Assembly (NCBI GenBank): GCA_947253625.1
Contig: CAMYAB010000014.1
Span: forward strand, 1-43,210
Length of the DNA: 43,210 nt
Source: an uncultured Porphyromonadaceae bacterium
GTDB lineage: Bacteria; Bacteroidota; Bacteroidia; Bacteroidales; Porphyromonadaceae
Direction of reading: 5' to 3'
Shown: in pieces, positions 7,823-14,954 of the stretch
Layout of the letters: the number at the start of each line of letters is the position of its first letter
How positions within the stretch are numbered: the first letter of the stretch is position 1
Made by a program: the position numbers and the translations under genes
The notes under the pieces: model-generated
Told to the model about the DNA's origin: nothing
What the model saw: the letters and a program-made list of their open reading frames with translations, nothing else
Databases searched by the model: none

Positions 7823-9163
7823 TTAGATCACTCCTTGGGCGATCATTGCATCTGCCACTTTCATGAATCCGGCGATGTTGGCCCCTTTCACGTAGTTGAT
7901 GTATCCATCCTTCTCAGTTCCATACTTGACACACTGGTCGTGGATGTTTCTCATGATGGCATGTAGCTTGTCGTCCACCTCCTTGGCTTCCCAAGCCAAG
8001 TGTGCCGCATTTTGGGTCATCTCGAGTCCCGAGGTAGCCACACCACCGGCATTTACCGCTTTGCCGGGGGCAAAAAGCATCTTGTGGCTCAGATAGTAGT
8101 GGGTTGCCTCCGCGGTGCAGCCCATATTGGATACCTCGCATACCGCCAGCACACCATTTTGGTGGAGGGTCTTGGCATCGTTTTCGTCCATCTCATTCTG
8201 GGTGGCACATGGCAGAGCGATATCCACTTTTACCTCCCAAGGTTTCCGACCGGCTACAAACTTGGCACCTGCAAACTTCTCGGCATACGGTGCCACGACA
8301 TCATTCCCGCTACTCCTTAGCTCAAGCATGTAGGCAATCTTTTCCGGAGTGTTGATCCCCGCCTCGTCATAGATGTAGCCATCCGGTCCCGATATGGCGA
8401 CGACCTTGGCACCCAGCTCGGTTAGCTTGGTGACTGCTCCCCATGCCACGTTGCCAAATCCACTGACTGCGGCAGTCTTGCCTTGTAATGAGTGTCCATT
8501 TTCTTGCAACAGTTGGTTGAGGAAATAGACTGCGCCAAATCCTGTAGACTCCGGTCGCAGGATTGACCCACCGAAGCTCCTACCCTTGCCGGTAAAAGTG
8601 CCAGTATTCTCTCTCGCCAGCTTGCAGTACATGCCATACATGTAGCCCACCTCTCTGGCACCCACGCCTATATCACCGGCAGGGACATCGGTATCCGGTC
8701 CGATATTGCGCCACAGCTCAGTCACGTAGGCTTGGCAGAACCTCATGATCTCCGCCTCGGATCTTCCCTTTGGCGAAAAGTCTGAGCCTCCCTTGCCTCC
8801 GCCCATAGGTAGCGTGGTCAGTGCGTTTTTGAAGGTTTGCTCGAATCCCAAAAACTTTAGGATGCTCAGGTTTACAGACGGATGAAATCTGGTACCTCCC
8901 TTGTACGGGCCAATCGCATTGTTGTACTGAACCCTATACCCAGTATTGACATGTACCTCCCCCGCATCATCTTGCCAAGTCACCCTAAAAGTAAAGATAC
9001 GATCGGGCTCCAAGAGACGCTCGGCGATCTTGTACTTCTCAAATTCCGGGTGCTCATTGTACACCTCTTCGATCGTGGATAGTACTTCTTCGACCGCTTG
9101 GTGAAACTCCTTCTCTCCTGGATGGCGTTCTTTTAGACTCTTCAGTAGTTCGTCTGTTTTCAT
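7823..9163 (-). CDS. gdhA: Glutamate dehydrogenase, hexameric type
   Basis: GdhA interconverts 2-oxoglutarate plus ammonia and glutamate in the cytoplasm, the main ammonia assimilation or glutamate oxidation step in Bacteroidales. The 446-residue protein has the length of the small hexameric class. Visible motifs are YRVQYNNAIGPYKGGTRFHPSV, LPMGGGKGGSDF with the substrate-binding lysine, DVPAGDIGVGAREVGYMYG with the catalytic aspartate, and the nucleotide-binding SGFGNVAWGA. Coenzyme choice cannot be settled by eye; the class is usually NADP-dependent, while NAD-linked forms occur in Porphyromonas. The gene has its own promoter (9291-9321) with a folded leader of about 120 nt, and the pilin-like gene lies downstream on the same strand. 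Confidence 0.96.
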   Translation of the reverse strand: MKTDELLKSLKERHPGEKEFHQAVEEVLSTIEEVYNEHPEFEKYKIAERLLEPDRIFTFRVTWQDDAGEVHVNTGYRVQYNNAIGPYKGGTRFHPSVNLSILKFLGFEQTFKNALTTLPMGGGKGGSDFSPKGRSEAEIMRFCQAYVTELWRNIGPDTDVPAGDIGVGAREVGYMYGMYCKLARENTGTFTGKGRSFGGSILRPESTGFGAVYFLNQLLQENGHSLQGKTAAVSGFGNVAWGAVTKLTELGAKVVAISGPDGYIYDEAGINTPEKIAYMLELRSSGNDVVAPYAEKFAGAKFVAGRKPWEVKVDIALPCATQNEMDENDAKTLHQNGVLAVCEVSNMGCTAEATHYYLSHKMLFAPGKAVNAGGVATSGLEMTQNAAHLAWEAKEVDDKLHAIMRNIHDQCVKYGTEKDGYINYVKGANIAGFMKVADAMIAQGVI

Positions 9164-9238
9164 GAGATGTTGCGTATTTGTTAAAGGTTTTTATAAAGTA
9201 ATGACTAAAAAATGTCCGGTCAAAACAAACCCCCGCAA

Positions 9239-9278
9239 CCTATGCACGACTTTTTGTGCAAATAGGCTCAGGGGAGCC
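9239..9278 (-). promoter_or_regulatory. Two overlapping hairpins in the gdhA leader
   Basis: CCTAT 9239-9243 with ATAGG 9262-9266 and GCAC 9244-9247 with GTGC 9256-9259 form one hairpin. GGCTC 9265-9269 with GAGCC 9274-9278 forms a second that shares bases 9265-9266, so the two partly exclude each other. This is attenuator-like geometry, but no strong T run follows. Confidence 0.35.
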
Positions 9279-9290
9279 TTGGAGCCAATA

Positions 9291-9321
9291 CAAATCTAGG
9301 TAATTCCCCCCGAAATCACAA
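9291..9321 (-). promoter_or_regulatory. Promoter of gdhA
   Basis: Read on the minus strand, TTG (9321-9319), 20 bases, then TAGATTTG (9298-9291) gives the Bacteroidetes consensus. Transcription would start near 9285, about 120 nt before the gdhA ATG. Confidence 0.7.
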
Positions 9322-9472
9322 CCATCTTCCCCTTTTTCTTTTACGACCTCCTACCTTCTCCGTTTTCTGCCCCTGCGGATGGACCTCAGCTATGGTATTC
9401 ACTACCGGCGAAAATGGGTTTGCTATGCGGATCATAGTCTATACGAAATTTGGTGAATGGCACTTCATTTTG

Positions 9473-9538
9473 CAGTTTCTACGGACTGAAACTGCAGTTT
9501 CAGTCCGTAGAAACTGTAGTTTCAGTCCGTAGAAACTG
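9473..9538. repeat. 44-bp perfect palindrome plus a third 22-bp copy
   Basis: Bases 9473-9494 and 9495-9516 are perfect reverse complements, each 22 bp. Bases 9517-9538 repeat the second arm with a single change at the first base (T for C). The unit contains TTTCAGTCCGTAGAAAC. It lies in the 670-bp gene-free stretch between gdhA and dnaK (9164-9835), which otherwise holds only the gdhA promoter and hairpins. Confidence 0.9.
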
Positions 9539-9560
9539 GATTGAGGAGTAAAACGAAAAG

Positions 9561-9607
9561 AGCGTGACCACAAGGAGGGAGAGATTGTCCCTGTGGCCAC
9601 GCTTTTA
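9561..9607 (+). terminator. Terminator-like hairpin in the gdhA-dnaK gap
   Basis: AGCGTG 9561-9566 with CACGCT 9598-9603, CCACA 9568-9572 with TGTGG 9592-9596 and GGGA 9577-9580 with TCCC 9588-9591 make a long stem, followed by TTTT on the plus strand and a weaker CTCTTTT on the minus strand. No gene or promoter was found that it would clearly serve. Confidence 0.5.
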
Positions 9608-9760
9608 ATATTTTATAGAGCAAAATCTGAACCCAACTAAAGTAAAAGAACAGACCATAATACAATCTATTCGATAGATACACTACCCTTTTCATTTTAA
9701 TAACTACTGAGCTCTCTTCTGTGCAGGGGTGAAGTTATGAGTGTTGCCTCTCTCCCAAAA

Positions 9761-9806
9761 AGAGCAGAGTGCATGCCAAAGGTTTTACCCTTGGCATGCA
9801 CTCTTT
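9761..9806 (-). terminator. Terminator of dnaK
   Basis: A 13-bp perfect stem (9767-9779 with 9791-9803) with an inner GGT/ACC pair lies 33 bp past dnaK. The minus strand continues into a TTTTT run. The plus strand also has four T, so it may act in both directions. Confidence 0.8.
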
Positions 9807-9835
9807 TACTTATCATCTGTATGCTTTGTGGGTGA

Positions 9836-11734
9836 TTATTTCACTTCCTCAAAGTCTGCGTCCGTCACACCGTCACCGGAGGATGATCCTGCACCGGACT
9901 GTGTTTGGTCTGTGGTGGCGCCTGCATTGGGTTGCTGCTGATTGTACATCTGCTCGGACATTGCCTGTGCTACTTTGTTGAGATCCTCTAGTGCGGCATC
10001 GATGGCGGCCAGGTCTTGGGCCTTGTGTGCCTCCTTGAGCTTGGTGAGAGCCGCCTCGATCTCGGCTTTTTTGTCTGCCGGCATCTTGTCTCCGAGGTCC
10101 TTGAGTTGCTTCTCAGTCTGGAAGATCACGCTGTCGGCCTGGTTGATCTTATCGATGCGCTCGCGCTCCTTCTTGTCGCTCTCAGCATTGGCCTCTGCCT
10201 CCGCCTTCATGCGTTGGATCTCATCATCGCTCAGCCCGCTAGAGGCCTCGATACGGATCTTTTGCTCCTTGCCGGTACCCTTGTCCTTCGCCGATACGTT
10301 TACGATACCGTTGGCATCGATATCAAAAGTGACTTCGATTTGAGGAACACCTCTCTGGGCGGGTGGTATGCCGTCGAGGTTGAATTTTCCGAGCGTCTTG
10401 TTGTCTCTCGCCATGGATCGCTCACCCTGTAGTACGTGAATCTCCACTGAGGGCTGGTTGTCAGCGGCAGTGGTAAAGATCTGCGACTTCTTGGTCGGGA
10501 TCGTGGTATTGGCATCGATGAGCTTGGTCATCACTCCACCCATGGTCTCGATACCCAGTGACAGTGGGGTTACATCCAGCAGTAGGACATCCTTGACGTG
10601 TCCGCTGAGGACACCACCTTGGATGGCTGCACCCAATGCCACTACCTCGTCGGGGTTCACGCCCTTGGAGGGTTGTTTGCCAAATAGCCCGGCTACCATC
10701 TCCTGTACGGCGGGGATACGTGTGGAACCTCCGACCAGGATGACATCATCTATCTCGTTGGCAGAGATGCCGGCGTCCTTCAGTGCTTGCTCTACCGGAG
10801 CCTTGCAGGCCTGTGTGTACTTGTCGGTCAGTTGCTCAAACTTTGCTCTCGTGAGGGTCTTGACCAAGTGCTTGGGGACACCGTCTACCGGCATGATGTA
10901 CGGTAGGTTGATCTCCGTGCTGGTGGTGCTGGATAGCTCGATCTTGGCCTTCTCGGCGGCTTCTTTCAGCCTCTGGAGTGCCATGGGGTCTTTGCGTAGG
11001 TCGACGCCCTCGTCGTGCAAAAACTCTTCGGCCAGCCAGTCGATCACCGCATGGTCGTAGTCATCACCACCGAGGTGGGTGTCACCATTGGTGCTCTTTA
11101 CCTCGAATACACCGTCACCGAGCTCAAGGATGGAGATATCAAACGTACCTCCACCGAGGTCAAAGACTGCGATCTTCATGTCCTTGTTGCTCTTGTCCAG
11201 CCCATAGGCCAGTGCCGCTGCGGTAGGCTCATTGACGATACGCTTGACGGTCAGTCCTGCGATCTCTCCGGCCTCCTTGGTGGCTTGGCGCTGTGCGTCG
11301 TTGAAGTACGCCGGCACAGTGATGACGGCTTCGGTCACCGGCTCTCCGAGGTAGTCTTCGGCGGTCTGCTTCATCTTTTGGAGTATCATGGCAGATATCT
11401 CCTGTGGTGAGTATTGGCGTCCGTCTATCTCTACGCGTGCGGTGTCGTTGTCACCCTTGACTACCTTGTAGGGGAGACGCTTGGTCTCGCCCTCGATCTC
11501 CGAGTAGCGCTCACCCATGAGCCTCTTGATAGAGTAGATGGTGTTGGTGGGGTTGGTGATTGCTTGGCGTTTTGCCGGATCGCCTACCTTCCGCTCCCCT
11601 CCGTCTATGAAGGCTACCACGCTCGGAGTGGTCCGCTTGCCCTCGCTATTGGCAATGACTACCGGTTCATTGCCCTCGAGTACAGCTACACAGGAGTTGG
11701 TGGTACCTAGATCTATTCCTATTATTTTTCCCAT
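9836..11734 (-). CDS. dnaK: Molecular chaperone DnaK (Hsp70)
   Basis: DnaK binds exposed hydrophobic segments of unfolded proteins in an ATP-driven cycle with DnaJ and GrpE. The 632-residue protein has the N-terminal ATPase domain (IIGIDLGTTNSCVAVLEG at the start, then IVNEPTAAALAYGLDK and AVFDLGGGTFDISILELG), the linker DVLLLDVTPLSLGIETMGGV, the substrate domain with PPAQRGVPQIEVTFDIDANGI split across the beta sheet, and a Gln/Asn/Gly-rich tail ending in ADFEEVK, which resembles the EEVD-like end of bacterial DnaK. It appears to be a single-gene unit; dnaJ and grpE are not next to it. I see no clear promoter consensus or CIRCE element in the 387-bp upstream gap, so its heat-shock control is unknown. 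Confidence 0.98.
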   Translation of the reverse strand: MGKIIGIDLGTTNSCVAVLEGNEPVVIANSEGKRTTPSVVAFIDGGERKVGDPAKRQAITNPTNTIYSIKRLMGERYSEIEGETKRLPYKVVKGDNDTARVEIDGRQYSPQEISAMILQKMKQTAEDYLGEPVTEAVITVPAYFNDAQRQATKEAGEIAGLTVKRIVNEPTAAALAYGLDKSNKDMKIAVFDLGGGTFDISILELGDGVFEVKSTNGDTHLGGDDYDHAVIDWLAEEFLHDEGVDLRKDPMALQRLKEAAEKAKIELSSTTSTEINLPYIMPVDGVPKHLVKTLTRAKFEQLTDKYTQACKAPVEQALKDAGISANEIDDVILVGGSTRIPAVQEMVAGLFGKQPSKGVNPDEVVALGAAIQGGVLSGHVKDVLLLDVTPLSLGIETMGGVMTKLIDANTTIPTKKSQIFTTAADNQPSVEIHVLQGERSMARDNKTLGKFNLDGIPPAQRGVPQIEVTFDIDANGIVNVSAKDKGTGKEQKIRIEASSGLSDDEIQRMKAEAEANAESDKKERERIDKINQADSVIFQTEKQLKDLGDKMPADKKAEIEAALTKLKEAHKAQDLAAIDAALEDLNKVAQAMSEQMYNQQQPNAGATTDQTQSGAGSSSGDGVTDADFEEVK

Positions 11735-11870
11735 TGTTGTATATGTATTTTGTTATTGTATGTTTTCTATAATTCTCAAGTGTAGTAGTGCAAAGGGTGT
11801 GCCATCGGACCCGGGACCATTTGTTTCGTGTCATCTGTCCGAGCAAGGTAGTGACAAATCTGTCAGTCGG

Positions 11871-11936
11871 GTCAGGTCGGGTGAAAGATTTGACGGATAG
11901 TGGCGAAAAGTTTCCAGTGGGAGATTTTTGTTGTCA
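11871..11936 (+). repeat. Degenerate 22-bp repeat unit upstream of dnaK
   Basis: Bases 11893-11914 begin ACGGATAGTGGC and end GTTTC, differing at only a few positions from the unit at 18131-18152. Flanking 22-base blocks are only loosely similar, so this looks like a decayed array. The rest of the gap 11735-12058 shows no gene and no clear promoter; a small CTGAC/GTCAG hairpin lies near 11954-11967. Confidence 0.45.
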
Positions 11937-12052
11937 GTAGTGCGACTTCGCTGACCACTGTCAGGGTCGGCAACCCCAGCGCCCCTATCCCCAAGACATC
12001 GTTTCGAGATTTGTCCTTTAGTATCATGTATTGGGGCTGGTGGAGCCGAAAA

Positions 12053-12093
12053 GGAGAAAGGGTGTGTCCAAAACGTGAGTTTGGACACACCCT
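12053..12093 (-). terminator. Terminator of rluB-asnS
   Basis: A stem of about 15 bp (12059-12074 with 12079-12093) lies 29 bp past asnS and is followed on the minus strand by TTTCTCCTTTT. It is almost the same hairpin as the one after gcvP (14890-14923). Confidence 0.85.
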
Positions 12094-12121
12094 CTCTTAT
12101 CATTCCTAGTGTGTTTTGTGA

Positions 12122-13519
12122 TCAGAAGTTGGCGTTGTTTGGGGTGCGGGGGAAGGGGATCACGTCTCTGATGTTTGCCATCCCTGTCACAAAGAGGATC
12201 AGTCGCTCAAAGCCGAGCCCAAATCCTGAGTGTGGCGCTGTCCCAAAGCGACGAGTGTCCATGTACCACTGCATCTTTTCGACAGGTACGCCCATGTTCT
12301 TTGCATGGGTCACCAACTTGTCGTAGTCCCACTCACGCTCCGATCCTCCGATGATCTCTCCGATTCTTGGGAAGAGTACATCCATACCTCTTACGGTCTT
12401 GCCGTCGTCGTTTTGCTTCATGTAGAAAGCCTTGATCTCCTTGGGGTAGTCGGTGAGGATGACGGGGGCTTGGAAGTGCTGCTCTACCAAATAGCGCTCA
12501 TGCTCGGAGGAGAGGTCGGCTCCCCAGTATACGGGGAACTCAAACTTGTGTCCCGACGCTACTGCAGCCTCCAGGATCTTGATCCCCTCGGTGTAGGTCA
12601 GTCGGACAAAGTCTGTCTTTACCACAGCTTGGAGCCGCTCAATGAGGTTGTGGTCGATCATGTCGTTGAGGAACTGCAGGTCATCCCGGCAGTGCTCCAG
12701 TGCCCAGGTGATGAGGTACTTGAGGAAGTCCTCTGCCAGGTCCATGTTTTCCTCGATCTCTATGAAGGCCACCTCGGGCTCGATCATCCAAAACTCTGCC
12801 AGGTGGCGTGGGGTGTTGGAGTTTTCGGCTCTAAAGGTGGGGCCAAACGTGTAGATCGCTCCCAGCGCCATTGCGGCAAGCTCTCCCTCGAGCTGTCCGG
12901 AGACGGTGAGGTTGGTCTCTGTGCCAAAAAAGTCTTGGCTGTAGTCTACCTCGCCCGACTCTGTCCGCGGGAGATTCTCCAGGTCCAGGGTCGTCACCTG
13001 AAACATCTGGCCTGCGCCCTCCGCGTCCGATGCGGTGATGATGGGGGTATGGATGTAGTAAAATCCATGGTCGTGAAAGTACTTGTGTATGGCATACGCC
13101 ATATTGTGTCGTATGCGGAATACGGCACCAAAGGTATTGGTCCTGGGACGTAGGTGTGCGATCTCCCGCAAAAACTCCATGCTGTGTCCCTTTTTTTGTA
13201 GAGGGTAGGTGTCTGGGTCGGCTGTGCCGTAGAGCTTTATCTCTTTGGCCTGTACCTCCATGGTCTGGCCTTTACCCTGTGACTCGACGAGTATTCCGGT
13301 GACACTCAGGCTCGCTCCTGTGGTGATGTCCTTGAGGAGGTCCGGGTCAAAGTCCTCCACTCCTGCCACTACCTGGAGGTTGTGGATGCAAGAGCCGTCG
13401 TTGAGTGCGATGAACGCCACATACTTGCTTCCGCGCTTGGTGCGCACCCACCCTTTGATATTTACTTCCTGACCATAGGTGGGGTTTTGTATCAGGTCTG
13501 CTATTTTTGTCCTTTTCAT
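12122..13519 (-). CDS. asnS: Asparaginyl-tRNA synthetase
   Basis: AsnRS charges tRNA-Asn with asparagine in the cytoplasm. The 465-residue protein starts with an OB-fold anticodon-binding domain (VNIKGWVRTKRGSKYVAFIALNDGS split near residues 19-43) and continues into a class IIb catalytic core: motif 2 is FRAENSNTPRHLAEFWMIEPE broken here as FRAENSNTPRHLAEF followed by WMIEPE, and motif 3 is GFGLGFERLILFVTG followed by the class IIb ending IRDVIPFPRTP. Length and motifs are standard for bacterial AsnRS, and the presence of the ending NNANF is typical. It starts 5 bp after rluB and is co-transcribed with it from the promoter at 14846-14876. Confidence 0.97.
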   Translation of the reverse strand: MKRTKIADLIQNPTYGQEVNIKGWVRTKRGSKYVAFIALNDGSCIHNLQVVAGVEDFDPDLLKDITTGASLSVTGILVESQGKGQTMEVQAKEIKLYGTADPDTYPLQKKGHSMEFLREIAHLRPRTNTFGAVFRIRHNMAYAIHKYFHDHGFYYIHTPIITASDAEGAGQMFQVTTLDLENLPRTESGEVDYSQDFFGTETNLTVSGQLEGELAAMALGAIYTFGPTFRAENSNTPRHLAEFWMIEPEVAFIEIEENMDLAEDFLKYLITWALEHCRDDLQFLNDMIDHNLIERLQAVVKTDFVRLTYTEGIKILEAAVASGHKFEFPVYWGADLSSEHERYLVEQHFQAPVILTDYPKEIKAFYMKQNDDGKTVRGMDVLFPRIGEIIGGSEREWDYDKLVTHAKNMGVPVEKMQWYMDTRRFGTAPHSGFGLGFERLILFVTGMANIRDVIPFPRTPNNANF

Positions 13520-13524
13520 GATTG

Positions 13525-14766
13525 TTATTCGAATGCTCCCATCTTCAGATTATTTACTTCCTCTTGTGTGAGGTAACGCCACTTGCCACGTCCGAGGTTT
13601 TTCTTCGTCAGTCCGGCGAAGTAAACCCTATCCAGCTTCTCTACGCGGTAGCCTAGGTGCTCAAAGAGTCGACGGACTATACGGTTGCGTCCGGAGTGGA
13701 TCTCGATACCCACTTGGGTGTGGTCTTCGTCATCTACATAGCTGATGGCATCGGCGTGCATTTCTCCATCCTCGAGCTCTACACCGTCGGCGAGTCTTTG
13801 CATGTCCTCTACAGTCACCTCCTTGTCCAGCCAGACGTGGTAGATCTTCTTTTTCATGAATGATGGGTGTACCAGCTTGGCGGCTAGGTCTCCATCGTTG
13901 GTCAGGAGTAGGACTCCTGTGGTGTTGCGGTCGAGTCGTCCGACCGGGTATATGCGCTCCTTGGCTGCACTTCGGGTCAGCTGTATCACCGTGAGTCGCT
14001 CTTGTGGGTCATCGGAGGTGGTGACACAGTTGCGAGGCTTGTTGAGCAGGACATATACTTTTTGCTCCGGGGTGATTACTCGTCCATTGACCTCTATGCG
14101 ATCCTGAAGGGTCACCTTTGCTCCTAGTTGTGTCTCGGGTACCCCATTGACGAGTACCGCTCCGCTCTTGATCAGTTCGTCCGCTTCACGACGTGAGCAC
14201 ACTCCGGAGTGTGCGAGGTATTTATTGAGTCGGAGTGGCTTCTCAGTCCCGAACTGTGTGTTTTCGTACACCGGGCGTTGGTGCTTGTTGTTTTTTTTGC
14301 CTCCGTTGTTGTAGGGCTTTTGGTCTCTGTTGTAGCCGTTGCCGGATCGGCGTTGGGTTCCACCGGCCTTGTAGTTGGTCCTACGAGATGGGTTGGCTCC
14401 GGACGGGTAGGTCGAGCGGGTGCGCCCTTCTTCTTCTCGGTCGGGTGCTCTGTGGGTGCCGTATTTGCTTCGGTTGTACTCCCGATGTTGCCGGTATTGC
14501 TCTTTGTAGGTCGATGACTTTTGCCTCTCCTCGTAGCTGTGTTGGCCACTGTCGTACGGGATGTCGTAGTCCACTCGGTCGTCATTCAGGTCATCGAGCT
14601 TGCGTTGCCGGCGTTTTTGGGCCGCCTCTTGGATCTGATTGACTGTGAGTCGCACTCTCCTCCGTTTTCGCATGGATGGTTGGGATTGTTCGCTGTCGCG
14701 ATCAGGATAGTGGCTGATGCTTTCGTCGCTGGTTCTGCCGGTGTCCTGATAGTTGTCGTTGTTCAT
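13525..14766 (-). CDS. rluB: Ribosomal large-subunit pseudouridine synthase B-like protein with a long disordered N-terminus
   Basis: This enzyme isomerises a uridine of 23S rRNA to pseudouridine. The catalytic part (about residues 175-413) has an S4 RNA-binding domain with RLNKYLAHSGVCSRREADEL and a RsuA/RluB-type synthase domain with PVGRLDRNTTGVLLLTNDG, whose aspartate is the nucleophile, and later the GRNRIVRRLFEHLGY motif. Before this lie about 170 residues of low-complexity sequence rich in Arg, Asn, Tyr, Ser and Gly, as seen in many Bacteroidetes RluB proteins; its length varies and it probably binds RNA without a fixed fold. The exact member (RluB, RluE or RluF) is inferred from size and S4 domain. 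The promoter lies 80 bp upstream, and asnS follows after 5 bp. Confidence 0.88.
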   Translation of the reverse strand: MNNDNYQDTGRTSDESISHYPDRDSEQSQPSMRKRRRVRLTVNQIQEAAQKRRQRKLDDLNDDRVDYDIPYDSGQHSYEERQKSSTYKEQYRQHREYNRSKYGTHRAPDREEEGRTRSTYPSGANPSRRTNYKAGGTQRRSGNGYNRDQKPYNNGGKKNNKHQRPVYENTQFGTEKPLRLNKYLAHSGVCSRREADELIKSGAVLVNGVPETQLGAKVTLQDRIEVNGRVITPEQKVYVLLNKPRNCVTTSDDPQERLTVIQLTRSAAKERIYPVGRLDRNTTGVLLLTNDGDLAAKLVHPSFMKKKIYHVWLDKEVTVEDMQRLADGVELEDGEMHADAISYVDDEDHTQVGIEIHSGRNRIVRRLFEHLGYRVEKLDRVYFAGLTKKNLGRGKWRYLTQEEVNNLKMGAFE

Positions 14767-14845
14767 CGTCTGGGGTGTCCTATGATTGAAGTGTGGGACA
14801 AGGTAGCCTCACGGCTACGGTGGTAGTTGTTTATCAATTACTGCC

Positions 14846-14876
14846 CAAAGTTAGTCAAAAATCGTGATGGTCGCAA
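14846..14876 (-). promoter_or_regulatory. Promoter of rluB-asnS
   Basis: On the minus strand TTG (14876-14874), 20 bases, TAACTTTG (14853-14846) matches the Bacteroidetes consensus. Transcription would start near 14840, with a leader of about 75 nt. Confidence 0.75.
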
Positions 14877-14877
14877 C

Positions 14878-14923
14878 AAAAAAAGGAGAGAGGGTGTGCC
14901 AAAGCTCGTTTTGGCACACCCTC
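14878..14923 (-). terminator. Terminator of gcvP
   Basis: A 14-bp perfect stem (14890-14903 with 14910-14923) is followed on the minus strand by CTCC and seven T. The T run abuts the -33 element of the rluB promoter. Confidence 0.9.
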
Positions 14924-14954
14924 CTCTTACCGATCCTGTGTGGTCGGCCGGTTG

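Noticed and set aside
9473..9538. Possible CRISPR array
   Set aside because: The 22-bp units are directly adjacent without spacers and one is inverted; no cas gene is present. The same holds for the 18109 and 35231 arrays, which have no unique spacers of uniform spacer length.
11735..11870. Promoter or CIRCE operator for dnaK
   Set aside because: No TAnnTTTG on the minus strand at a fitting place (only CAGATTTG at 11862-11855 without a -33 match) and no TTAGCACTC inverted repeat were found.
12230..13153. Plus-strand 307-codon frame opposite asnS
   Set aside because: It is a shadow caused by codon bias of asnS; no promoter and no recognisable domain.
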